This document shows, piece after piece, positions 1 to 5,695 of a stretch of 8,838 nucleotides of DNA; position 1 is the first letter of the stretch; each line of letters starts with the position of its first letter. Under the pieces are notes generated by a model. It was not told where the DNA came from. It saw nothing but the letters and a program-made list of their open reading frames with translations, and made no database searches. This DNA is from DASQGA01 sp038209555 (GTDB taxonomy: Bacteria; Actinomycetota; Thermoleophilia; Gaiellales; Gaiellaceae): NCBI GenBank assembly GCA_038209555.1, contig JBBQXP010000109.1, positions 1 through 8,838 of the forward strand, given 5' to 3'. Position numbers and translations under genes: made by a program.

Positions 1-751
1 TCGGTGTGCGCTGCTTGACTGCGTCGAAGTCGTAGAAGGTCCCGGGCTCCGCACCCTTTTCGCCGAATCCGAAGCCGGCTGCCTTGAGCCGCTTGACAGC
101 CACGGTGATCTTCTCGAACCCGATCCTCTGACCCTGGACCGGCGAGCCGGGAGCAGTCTCACGCTGGTGCTCCGGCATGAACACCCGGTCGTTTCCGAGG
201 AGGCCGAGAGACTGGCGTGCGAGCGCACGATGGACAGCCTCTACGCCCATGAACTGGGCGGCTGTGATCGCAAGCTCGCCGTTGCCGCGGTCGCCGAACG
301 CCTCAGTCGCGACCAGATAGGCCCGGACGAAGATGTCGTCGCCGACCTGAAGCGTATTCAGGAAGTTCGTCCGGTTTGCGAACACCGCGTCCGGAACCCA
401 GATCCTCTTGCTCGCGGCCTCGCCACCGTACGAGACGAGCTTCTCGTAGTGGATGAGTTCCTCGCGCGCCGCGGCCCGAATGTTTCGTTGCGTGACGGGA
501 TCACCTCCAAGGCCACGCTCGAACCCGATCGTGTTGACGATCGTGGCGAGCACTTCAGCGCTGGCGGCCACATTCAGAATCGTTTGGGTGCTGTTGTGGC
601 GGGCCGCCGCAGCGACTGGGAAAGCGCCCACGACGCCGAGCCCTGCCAGTGTCGCCGTCGCCCCCTTTACGAACTGACGGCGAGTGCGCGCCGGCTGATC
701 CACGTACTGCTCGTCGAGAGTCTTTGAGACGAGATTCAAAGCATCCGACAT
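1..751 (-). CDS. Tat-exported ferritin-like protein, C-terminus beyond the window edge
   Basis: This reading frame stays open to the left edge, so the gene is partial; 250 residues are visible. Residues 23-48 form a Tat-type signal: TRRQFVKG carries the twin arginine, followed by a hydrophobic stretch ending in AAAA. The rest reads as a four-helix ferritin-like bundle with a complete set of likely metal ligands: E66, E98/H101 (ELIH), E150 and E171/H174 (EAVH). Such proteins bind a di-iron or other di-metal centre, and a role outside the membrane in metal or oxidant handling is inferred. It is much more divergent than the four other ferritin-like proteins here and probably belongs to another subfamily. 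The ATG start is preceded by AAAGGA about 12 nt upstream, a rather long spacing; no alternative in-frame start looks better. A separate promoter is visible about 215 nt upstream, so it is probably not part of the operon to its right. Confidence 0.88.
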   Translation of the reverse strand, partial: MSDALNLVSKTLDEQYVDQPARTRRQFVKGATATLAGLGVVGAFPVAAAARHNSTQTILNVAASAEVLATIVNTIGFERGLGGDPVTQRNIRAAAREELIHYEKLVSYGGEAASKRIWVPDAVFANRTNFLNTLQVGDDIFVRAYLVATEAFGDRGNGELAITAAQFMGVEAVHRALARQSLGLLGNDRVFMPEHQRETAPGSPVQGQRIGFEKITVAVKRLKAAGFGFGEKGAEPGTFYDFDAVKQRTP

Positions 752-958
752 AACAACTGCACATCCTTTGCGTCGGAGCGGTGCCGCAATGGAGCGACCA
801 TCCGCTCGGTGAGAGATGAAGTCCCAGGTGCAAGCCGAGTTCGCGGGAACGTACGCCTTGTCGGGGCGTGAGCCCGAACCCGAATAGAATCAGGAGGAGC
901 TCTGCTGCGGCTGAGCGCTTCGGACAAAAGAATCCCCTGTCGTCAGAAGCCTCGCCGG
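752..958 (-). other. Long 5' leader region without a gene
   Basis: About 207 nt lie between the predicted transcription start and the ATG of the partial ferritin-like gene. I see no convincing small gene in it. One hairpin with five-base-pair arms (GAGCG-GATGGT-CGCTC on the minus strand, near 791-806) is visible. The leader also has the 13-mer GGCCGGCGAGGCT at its 5' end (948-960), which recurs upstream of the next minus-strand operon. I do not recognise a known riboswitch. Reading frames on either strand here lack ribosome sites and family features. Confidence 0.35.
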
Positions 959-965
959 CCGCTGG

Positions 966-995
966 ATTATAGCTTGGAGCCTCGCGCGAGAGCAA
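966..995 (-). promoter_or_regulatory. Candidate housekeeping promoter for the partial ferritin-like gene
   Basis: On the minus strand a perfect TATAAT (966-971) lies 18 nt from TTGCTC (990-995), a half match to the -35 consensus. The spacer contains the exact 10-bp palindrome CTCGCGCGAG (981-990, overlapping the -35 by one base), which could be an operator. Transcription would begin near 958 and give a leader of about 207 nt before the ATG at 751. Confidence 0.5.
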
Positions 996-1027
996 GGATC
1001 GTGAGCACTTCCTAAGACCCTTGGTGT

Positions 1028-1771
1028 TCATTTGATCGTAAGCGGTGTCCCAACCGGCATCAGCCGGGCGAGCTTCCGGATCGCCCGGTTAGGCATACGG
1101 ATGCATCCGTGGGAAACGCGACCGGGCAGGATTCCCGGCTGGTTCGTGCCGTGGATGCCGATGAAGCCACCACCGGGCCAGTCCGTCAGGACGGCCGAGC
1201 GTGCGCTGGTTCCGAAGGCGACGGGCCCGTAGACCGGATCGAAGTAGCCGACGAGCTTGTTCCGGATGTAGAAGTGTCCGCGCGGTGTCGGCCACTGAGC
1301 CTGACCGACCCCGACCTGGCTTCGGAAGACGCGCCTACCGCGCCGGTAGAGGATGGCCGTAAACCGGGCGCGGTCGACCACCAGATGGGCGCGGACGATC
1401 CTGTACGAGCCGAGAACCGAGCGCCGGACCCAACCAGTTCTGTTGTTCGGGAGGACGGGGAAGCGGACCCTGACCCATTCCTCGCCGTTTGGCTTCGTGA
1501 GGCTCTCGAGGGCGAGAAAGAGCTCGCTCGTGTACTCCCGGGTGATCGGGCTCACAGTTGCGATCTTCTTTGCCGTTCGCGACGGCTGCGCCCGCACGAT
1601 GGCCACGCGGTCGAGCGCCGCCCAGCGGGCGACGCCGCCGACCTGCGTGAGAACGGTCGTCGTCCCGTCCCCGGCCGATGCGGTTTCGGGCGCAGCCGCA
1701 ACCGCGAGGAGAAAGAGTAGAAGCAGGGCGACACGCGCGCCGCCCTGCTTCTTGAACGCCCCCAACACCAC
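1028..1771 (-). CDS. L,D-transpeptidase (YkuD domain) with N-terminal SH3-like region
   Basis: A 247-residue secreted enzyme. Residues 1-33 are a Sec signal peptide: basic start (KK, R), leucine-rich core and a cut near ASA-GD. Residues about 50-120 look like a bacterial SH3-like wall-binding domain (VRAQPS, EWVRVRFP, TGWVRRSVLG). Residues about 125-246 are the YkuD catalytic domain, with H207 in the IHGTNQ segment and the diagnostic SHGCIRM at 220-226; C223 is the catalytic nucleophile. This family forms 3-3 cross-links in peptidoglycan, or attaches proteins to it, outside the membrane. The start is a GTG at 1769-1771, four nt after the preceding ferritin-like stop codon; a second GTG directly follows, so the start is uncertain by one codon. 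The close spacing makes it the last gene of a three-gene operon. No terminator hairpin is obvious after the stop. Confidence 0.93.
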   Translation of the reverse strand: MVLGAFKKQGGARVALLLLFLLAVAAAPETASAGDGTTTVLTQVGGVARWAALDRVAIVRAQPSRTAKKIATVSPITREYTSELFLALESLTKPNGEEWVRVRFPVLPNNRTGWVRRSVLGSYRIVRAHLVVDRARFTAILYRRGRRVFRSQVGVGQAQWPTPRGHFYIRNKLVGYFDPVYGPVAFGTSARSAVLTDWPGGGFIGIHGTNQPGILPGRVSHGCIRMPNRAIRKLARLMPVGTPLTIK

Positions 1772-1775
1772 CCGC

Positions 1776-2456
1776 CTAGGTGTGCTTCCCGGTGAAGGGG
1801 GGCGCTGCGACGATGAAGCCGGTCCTCGCGACTGCCGCGAGCACCTGTCCCATCGTCAGGAACGTCTCGAACGCCCGCGGTGCCGGAGCCTGTCCGAGGA
1901 TGTGCCGGATCCAGGCGGCGTGGCGTGCCTCGACCGTGAAGATCGAGACGGCGGCCTTGAGGATCGCGTCCGCGTCGATGTTCGCAGCCTGGCCTCCGTA
2001 GGCTCGGACGCCGGTCTGCTCAAGTGCCGCGGCGGTCGCGCGGAACTTCGCGGCGTTCGAGGTCGTGCCGCGGAAGTTGAACCGCGGACGAGCAACCGCC
2101 GCCGAGCCGAGCGCCTTCTTCAGGAACGCGACGTGCGCCCGCTCGTGTCCCGCCACGATCTGCGCGAACTCGAGCGTCCGCCCGGACAGAGCCCCCTTCC
2201 TGACTGCCTCGGTGTAGAACGCCGCCTCGAGGTACTCGAGCGTCAGCGCGAAGTTCAGGATCGCGACGTCGTTTCGCGATGCGGCACTCGCCGGCTTGGC
2301 GAGCGCGGCGACGGCTGCACCACCTCCGGCGAAGGCGCCTCCGAAGAGCACCGCCCTCCTGAGGAAGTCGGCCCGCGAGTCTCCTTCCACTCGCTCGGCG
2401 GCCTCACGGATCGCCCCGTCCTGATCGACCTGTTCAAGCGTAAGCAGCTCAGACAT
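1776..2456 (-). CDS. Ferritin-like domain protein with Tat-like N-terminus (middle gene of operon)
   Basis: A 226-residue protein starting MSELLTL. I chose the ATG at 2454-2456 because AGGAG lies 9 nt upstream (2466-2470) and because the N-terminus then matches its paralog at 4435 (MSNLIT); in-frame ATGs extend the frame up to 2495 but fit less well. The signal-like region is SRADFLRRAVLFGG (27-40), a hydrophobic Gly/Ala stretch, then ASA-AS near 59. The bundle has helix 1 ILNFALTLEYLE (E74/E77), helix 2 HERAH (E105, H108), helix 3 ALEQTG (E146) and helix 4 VEARH (E176, H179): a full di-metal ligand set of the Ferritin_2 type. The second arginine of the Tat motif is alanine, although R33-R34 offers another register. 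It lies 43 nt after the upstream paralog and 4 nt before the transpeptidase. Its substrate is unknown. Confidence 0.9.
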   Translation of the reverse strand: MSELLTLEQVDQDGAIREAAERVEGDSRADFLRRAVLFGGAFAGGGAAVAALAKPASAASRNDVAILNFALTLEYLEAAFYTEAVRKGALSGRTLEFAQIVAGHERAHVAFLKKALGSAAVARPRFNFRGTTSNAAKFRATAAALEQTGVRAYGGQAANIDADAILKAAVSIFTVEARHAAWIRHILGQAPAPRAFETFLTMGQVLAAVARTGFIVAAPPFTGKHT

Positions 2457-2499
2457 CGAATGAGTCTCCTGTGTCCTAGTCATTGTCATCTCCATCCCG

Positions 2500-3156
2500 C
2501 TAGCCGACGATGAAGCCGGTGGCGTTGACCCGGTTCGTGACCTGGGCCTTGGTCAGGGCCTTGTCGAAGGCGCGCGGGGCGGGTTTCCGGAGAACGATGT
2601 CCCGGATCCACGAAGCATGCTCCGCCTCGACGGCAAGGATGGACGCGGCCGCGGGCAGGGTCTGCCTCCGAAGTCTCGCCGCCTGGCCGCTATAGGCGCT
2701 AACGCCCGTCTCCTCGAGCGCGATTGCGGTCGACTGGAACTTGGACTGGACGCTCGTCGTGTCGCGGAAGTCGAACTGCGGCTTAGAACGCGCGGCGCTG
2801 CCGAGTGCCTTCTTCAGAAACGCGACATGAGCGCGCTCGTGCGCTCCCACGACCTTCGCGAACTTCCGCGTCTCGCCGGTCAGCAGGCCGCGGGCCTCGG
2901 CCTCCGTGTAAAACGCTGCCTCGAGGTACTCGAGCAGGAGCGCGAAGTTCAGGATCCGAACGTCCTGAGCGGCGGACTTCGCTCCCAGGGCGAGCGAGGG
3001 CAGGCCACCGATCAGAACGCCCCCGGTCAGAAGCGTCCCTCCCCCGACGACGGCCCTCTTCAGGAACGAGGCACGCGACGCGGCGTTCTCTTCGTCGCGT
3101 CCCTCGGATGTCGCGGCGCCTGGATCGACGACGGCGACGGTGATCAAGTCGGGCAT
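2500..3156 (-). CDS. Ferritin-like domain protein with Tat-like N-terminus (first gene of operon)
   Basis: A 218-residue protein starting MPDLITV. The ATG at 3154-3156 is chosen over upstream in-frame starts because GGGAGG lies 7 nt before it (3164-3169) and the N-terminus aligns with the paralogs. Residues 27-36 read SRASFLKRAV, again RA in place of RR, followed by a Gly/Leu-rich hydrophobic stretch to about residue 59. Ligands are complete: E76/E79 in LLEYLE, E107/H110 in HERAH, E148 in ALEETG, and E177/H180 in VEAEH. It is closest to its downstream neighbour: both share HVAFLKKALGSAA, KPAPRAF or APAPRAF, and an end with TGFIV. This points to tandem duplication. It is the promoter-proximal gene of the operon ending with the L,D-transpeptidase. 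Export and a di-iron function are inferred from the family pattern. Confidence 0.9.
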   Translation of the reverse strand: MPDLITVAVVDPGAATSEGRDEENAASRASFLKRAVVGGGTLLTGGVLIGGLPSLALGAKSAAQDVRILNFALLLEYLEAAFYTEAEARGLLTGETRKFAKVVGAHERAHVAFLKKALGSAARSKPQFDFRDTTSVQSKFQSTAIALEETGVSAYSGQAARLRRQTLPAAASILAVEAEHASWIRDIVLRKPAPRAFDKALTKAQVTNRVNATGFIVG

Positions 3157-3628
3157 TACCGAACCTCCCACACTTGGACACGCCTCGCCGGTCGCGCAAC
3201 CATACGTGTACCTCCTGCAGCCCCGCAAGAAACCTTTGAGCTGTGAGTCCACCATCGCCGCCCTGACCCCACCCGAGCCGGGTCAAATGAACCAAGACGC
3301 AAGCGGCTGCGAACAAGGTTCCGGCGAGGGGGGTCTGTCTGGTCCAGAGCCTCGCCGGCCTCCAGCAGGCTCCTCTCGTCGTGCCCACGTTACAACTGCT
3401 CGCTTTGCCAGGTCGGATCCGCTCGGCGCGGGTTCGACTCGGCAGGCAAGCTCGTCGTAGCCCGAACCGGCGCCGATCTGGACGATCGCCACCAGTCTCG
3501 CGACCATGTCCCCGATGACGCCGATTCGTACATCTAGACCAAATTTGAACGTTTTCTGAACCGTCCTTCGCTCTCCCGCGAACAACGCCCGTCCCCAGTT
3601 GCGGGGACCGTTACGAGAGGAGAGCAGG
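3157..3628. other. Divergent intergenic region between two ferritin-like gene pairs
   Basis: This 472-nt region must hold promoters for both arms of the ferritin-like cluster. I see the inverted repeat at 3321-3358 (listed separately), and GCCTCGCCGG at 3182-3191 repeating its arm. There is also an unusually AT-rich patch at 3535-3560 containing TTGAAC and the direct repeat TGAAC-N6-TGAAC, a likely promoter zone for the plus arm, but no clean -35/-10 pair. For the minus arm, TTGCGG-18-TATGGT is a weak candidate (about 3204-3233). Open frames across it lack ribosome sites and recognisable domains. Confidence 0.45.
3321..3358. repeat. Perfect 9-bp inverted repeat with nested palindrome
   Basis: CCGGCGAGG (3321-3329) and CCTCGCCGG (3350-3358) are exact reverse complements separated by 20 nt. 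Inside the loop lies a second palindrome, TCTGG-T-CCAGA. It sits in the middle of the divergent intergenic region, so it could be an operator or a cruciform-prone site; no T-tract follows on either strand, so an ordinary intrinsic terminator is unlikely. Confidence 0.55.
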
Positions 3629-4282
3629 ATGGAAGGTCAGATCAGCGCTCCGGTTCGGGCCGAGCCCGCCGAGAGCATCGCCGCAGCGAAGGGCTTCGCA
3701 CAGACCCGCCGCGGCTTCCTGAACAAGGCTGCGGTGTTGGGCGGCACTGCCTTCGCCGTCTCCGGCGTCGGCGTCTTCGCGCAAGCCGCACGCGCCCAGA
3801 ACGTGCCCAAGAGCGATCTCGAGATCCTGAACTTCGCGCTGACGCTCGAGTACCTCGAGACCGACTTCTACAAGCGCGCCGTCAACGGCGAGTTCGGCAG
3901 GCTGAACTCGGGCGTCATGCGCTTCGCGTCGCTCCTCTACTCGCACGAGTCGGAGCACGTCGCTGCGCTCAGCTCGACGATCTCGAGCCTCGGCGGCACG
4001 CCGGTGAAGGCTCCGAAGACGAAGTTCCCGAAGCTGAACCAGCGGAAGTTCGTCCGGACGGCAATCGCCCTCGAGCTGACTGGCGTCGGCGCCTACGGCG
4101 GCGCCTTCCCCGCGATCAAGACCAAGGCGATCAAGGAAGCGGCTCTCTCGATCCACTCCGTGGAGGCGCGGCACGCCGCCTACGCACGGATCGTCGCCGG
4201 TACCACAGGCGCAAAGGAATCCTTCTTCAAGGCTCTGACGATGGAGCAGACGCTCGAGAAGGCAAAGCCGTTCCTCGCCTAG
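3629..4282 (+). CDS. Ferritin-like domain protein with canonical Tat signal
   Basis: A 217-residue protein starting MEGQIS. The ATG at 3629 has AGGAG 6 nt upstream (3618-3622), better than the in-frame TTG at 3599. Residues 26-33 are TRRGFLNK, a canonical twin-arginine motif, followed by a hydrophobic Gly/Ala/Val stretch and a likely leader-peptidase cut after ARA (54-56). The bundle contains ILNFALTLEYLE (E74/E77), HESEH (E107, H110), ALELTG (E149) and VEARH (E179, H182): all di-metal ligands are present. It should be exported folded through the Tat pathway with its metal loaded in the cytoplasm (inference from the signal). It resembles the next gene most: both carry LGG(T/K)PVK and end in KPF(L/F)A. 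A 129-nt inverted-repeat element starts exactly at its stop codon. Confidence 0.92.
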   Translation: MEGQISAPVRAEPAESIAAAKGFAQTRRGFLNKAAVLGGTAFAVSGVGVFAQAARAQNVPKSDLEILNFALTLEYLETDFYKRAVNGEFGRLNSGVMRFASLLYSHESEHVAALSSTISSLGGTPVKAPKTKFPKLNQRKFVRTAIALELTGVGAYGGAFPAIKTKAIKEAALSIHSVEARHAAYARIVAGTTGAKESFFKALTMEQTLEKAKPFLA

Positions 4283-4408
4283 ATGGTTGATCGGCAATCA
4301 CCGCACCCACGGCTGGTGGCCCAGATGCGGCGCCAGGATGCGCCCTCGCTCTTGCCCAGGCTTGTTGGCCCATCCCCGCGGCCACGCCAATTACCGACCA
4401 ACCATCTA
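4280..4408 (+). repeat. 129-nt element bounded by 19-nt imperfect inverted repeats
   Basis: The left arm (4280-4298, beginning with the TAG stop codon of the upstream gene) and the right arm (4390-4408) pair at 17 of 19 positions. The arms are TAGATGGTTGATCGGCAAT and ATTACCGACCAACCATCTA. Within them GTGGCC near 4315 can pair with GGCCAC near 4379, and GGCGC-N6-GCGCC forms an inner hairpin near 4329-4344. The whole intercistronic segment can therefore fold into one long branched stem. No target-site duplication is seen. It could be a processing or attenuation structure between two paralogs, or a MITE-like miniature element. Confidence 0.65.
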
Positions 4409-4434
4409 CGGGATCGAACTCTAAGGAGATGACG

Positions 4435-5094
4435 ATGAGCAACCTGATCACGCACACTGGCGTCGCCGTCGAGACAGATGGGTCGACTGCCACCTTCATG
4501 GAGGAGGTCGGCGCGACACGAGCCGACTTCCTCAAGCGGGCCGCGATCTTCGGCGGCGGAGCGGTTGCGACCGCATCCGGCCTGATGCTCCTACCCGAGC
4601 TCGCAGGTGCGAGCAAGAAGAGCGACATCGCAATCCTGAACTTCGCGCTGACGCTCGAGTACCTCGAGTCGACGTTCTACAACCAGGCGCTGCGCCGGGT
4701 GAAGTTCACCAACAAGCGAGCCCGCAAGTTCGCGGAGAACACGGCCGCGCACGAGAAGGCCCACGTCGCGACAATCGGGCCCACGATCGAGAAGCTCGGC
4801 GGCAAGCCGGTGAAGAAGCCGAAGTTCAACTTCGGCGGCGCCTTCGCCGACCAGGACACGTTCCTCCAGACCGCGATGGCACTCGAGGACACGGGCGTCA
4901 GCGCCTACAACGGGGCCGGCCCCGCCCTCACGCTCAAGGCAGTCAAGGAGGCCGCCGCGTCGATCGTCGCTGTCGAGGCGCTCCATGCGTCCTGGGTGCG
5001 TGCGATGGCCGGCGAGGTGCCGGCCCCGCTCGCGTTCGACGAGCCGAAGACCACGGGCGAAGTGCTCGCGATCGCGAAGCCCTTCTTCGCCTAG
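4435..5094 (+). CDS. Ferritin-like domain protein with Tat-like N-terminus (RA variant)
   Basis: A 219-residue protein starting MSNLIT. The ATG at 4435 sits 6 nt after AAGGAG (4423-4428); the ATG at 4429 directly abuts that site and is unlikely. Residues 28-36 are TRADFLKRA, with alanine in place of the second Tat arginine, then a hydrophobic stretch to LAGAS near residue 60. Metal ligands are complete: E75/E78 in LTLEYLE, E107/H110 in HEKAH, E151 in ALEDTG, and E181/H184 in VEALH. It is a tandem paralog of the gene just upstream, from which it is separated by a 129-nt inverted-repeat element. The gap is short enough for a shared transcript, but the folded element may reduce or uncouple its expression. 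Function beyond a di-metal ferritin-like fold is not known. Confidence 0.92.
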   Translation: MSNLITHTGVAVETDGSTATFMEEVGATRADFLKRAAIFGGGAVATASGLMLLPELAGASKKSDIAILNFALTLEYLESTFYNQALRRVKFTNKRARKFAENTAAHEKAHVATIGPTIEKLGGKPVKKPKFNFGGAFADQDTFLQTAMALEDTGVSAYNGAGPALTLKAVKEAAASIVAVEALHASWVRAMAGEVPAPLAFDEPKTTGEVLAIAKPFFA

Positions 5095-5122
5095 AGATGA
5101 GCTACTCCGGAGGAAGGTCAGC

Positions 5123-5276
5123 GTGCTCGCCCTGGCGGGCGCGCTCAGCCTTCGCCGGTTGCAGCGGGCGCACTAGCGACGCGGGCTCCCCCAGTCACCC
5201 TGAGGCCACGGTCGCAAGCAAGCCCGCGACCAACATCCACCCGTTCATGAAGGCGACCGTCGTGGTCACCTTCTGA
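5123..5276 (+). pseudogene. Possible frameshifted remnant of a small lipoprotein gene
   Basis: A GTG at 5123 lies 5 nt after GGAGGAAGG and begins a signal-like run, MLALAGALS. Around 5147 the frame must shift by +1 to continue as AFAGCSGRTSDAGSPS, which contains a lipobox-like FAGC followed by the Ser/Gly/Thr/Pro-rich tail usual for lipoproteins. It then runs to a TGA at 5274-5276, ending in FMKATVVVTF. In the unshifted frame the product stops after 17 residues. A 59-residue frame from an ATG at 5097 reads through the same distal part but has no signal sequence. The pattern suggests a broken or sequencing-error gene; the family of the intact protein cannot be recognised. Confidence 0.4.
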
Positions 5277-5300
5277 AAGACAACTCAAGAGGAGAGGCAC

Positions 5301-5495
5301 ATGCCAGGATCGATCGGAATCTCAGGAATCATCATTCTCGGAGTCCTCATGCTGCTCGTCTTCGGGCCTAAGCGACTCCCGGAGATGGGTCGCGCGATGG
5401 GCCACGGGATGCGGGAGTTCAAGGACTCGATCACCGGGTCGGGCGACGAGAGCCCGCCCGAGATCACCCACAGGGTCAAGCGCGACCATTCGTAG
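5301..5495 (+). CDS. tatA: Sec-independent translocase subunit TatA/TatE
   Basis: A 64-residue protein with the complete TatA layout. A single N-terminal membrane helix (about residues 6-21, GISGIIILGVLMLLVF) is followed by the conserved hinge FGPKRLPE (21-28), an amphipathic helix to about residue 42 (MGRAMGHGMREFKD), and a short polar tail. TatA oligomerises in the membrane with TatC to export folded proteins bearing twin-arginine signals. GAGGAG lies 6 nt before the ATG. No tatC or tatB is in the window, so this is a stand-alone gene, as is common in Gram-positive bacteria. Its position beside ferritin-like proteins with Tat-type N-termini suggests a functional link. At 64 residues it is at the short end for TatA. 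Confidence 0.95.
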   Translation: MPGSIGISGIIILGVLMLLVFGPKRLPEMGRAMGHGMREFKDSITGSGDESPPEITHRVKRDHS

Positions 5496-5587
5496 CGCCT
5501 TGGTGGTCGGTCGGTACCGCGAGGCCGGAGCGCGTCCACTCGCGGGTCAGGTCTCGCTGTCCGATCCTCTTGGCTTGCGGGATTTTC

Positions 5588-5604
5588 CGGGTCGCGACGA
5601 CCCG
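5588..5604. terminator. Hairpin in convergent gap, possible bidirectional terminator
   Basis: CGGGTCG-CGA-CGACCCG is a perfect 7-bp stem with a 3-nt loop, about 90 nt past the tatA stop and about 90 nt past the sigma-gene stop on the other strand. Neither side has a T-tract in the right place, so termination is inferred from position and GC-rich stem only. A second inverted repeat, CCGGAG (5624-5629) with CTCCGG (5649-5654), follows. Confidence 0.4.
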
Positions 5605-5613
5605 CCCGTGCCC

Positions 5614-5673
5614 GCGCTTTCTCCCGGAGCCTAAATGGTGAGGAGGGTCTCCGGTTCGAGTCCGGAAGAGCGC
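5614..5673 (+). other. tRNA-like fragment: acceptor and T-arm pairing but only 60 nt
   Basis: TCCGG-TTCGAGT-CCGGA (5650-5666) is a textbook T-arm, directly followed by AGAGCGC, which pairs with GCGCTTT at 5614-5620 (one G-U pair). The 29 nt in between are too few for both a D-arm and an anticodon arm, and I find no anticodon stem. It is either a decayed or deleted tRNA, a tRNA-end remnant such as an old attachment site, or a chance resemblance. Confidence 0.25.
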
Positions 5674-5695
5674 TTCAGAGAACCGCCACGCCTCG

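Noticed and set aside
167..727. A 186-residue open frame on the plus strand
   Set aside because: It is antisense to the partial ferritin-like gene, which has a Tat signal and complete ligand motifs; the plus-strand product has no recognisable features and no ribosome site.
2457..2495. Upstream ATG starts (MEMTMTRTQ) for the middle ferritin-like gene
   Set aside because: The downstream ATG has a better-placed AGGAG and its product aligns with the N-terminus of the paralogs; the upstream starts are possible but less likely.
1353..2513. A 386-residue open frame on the plus strand
   Set aside because: It crosses the transpeptidase and a ferritin-like gene in antisense. Its length reflects the high GC content, and the product is Arg/Ser-rich with no domain pattern.
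2783..3388. A 201-residue minus-strand frame overlapping the first ferritin-like gene of the operon
   Set aside because: It is an out-of-frame shadow with very high arginine content; the overlapping gene has a ribosome site and family motifs.
3429..3465. GGTTCGACTC, which resembles a tRNA T-loop
   Set aside because: There is no 5-bp T-stem and no acceptor partner; the GGTTCG/CGAACC pairing nearby has a 25-nt loop.
3611..4297. A 228-residue minus-strand frame opposite the ferritin-like gene at 3629
   Set aside because: It is the antisense mirror of the GAG/CTC-rich coding strand (Leu/Glu/Arg-rich), without a signal or motif.
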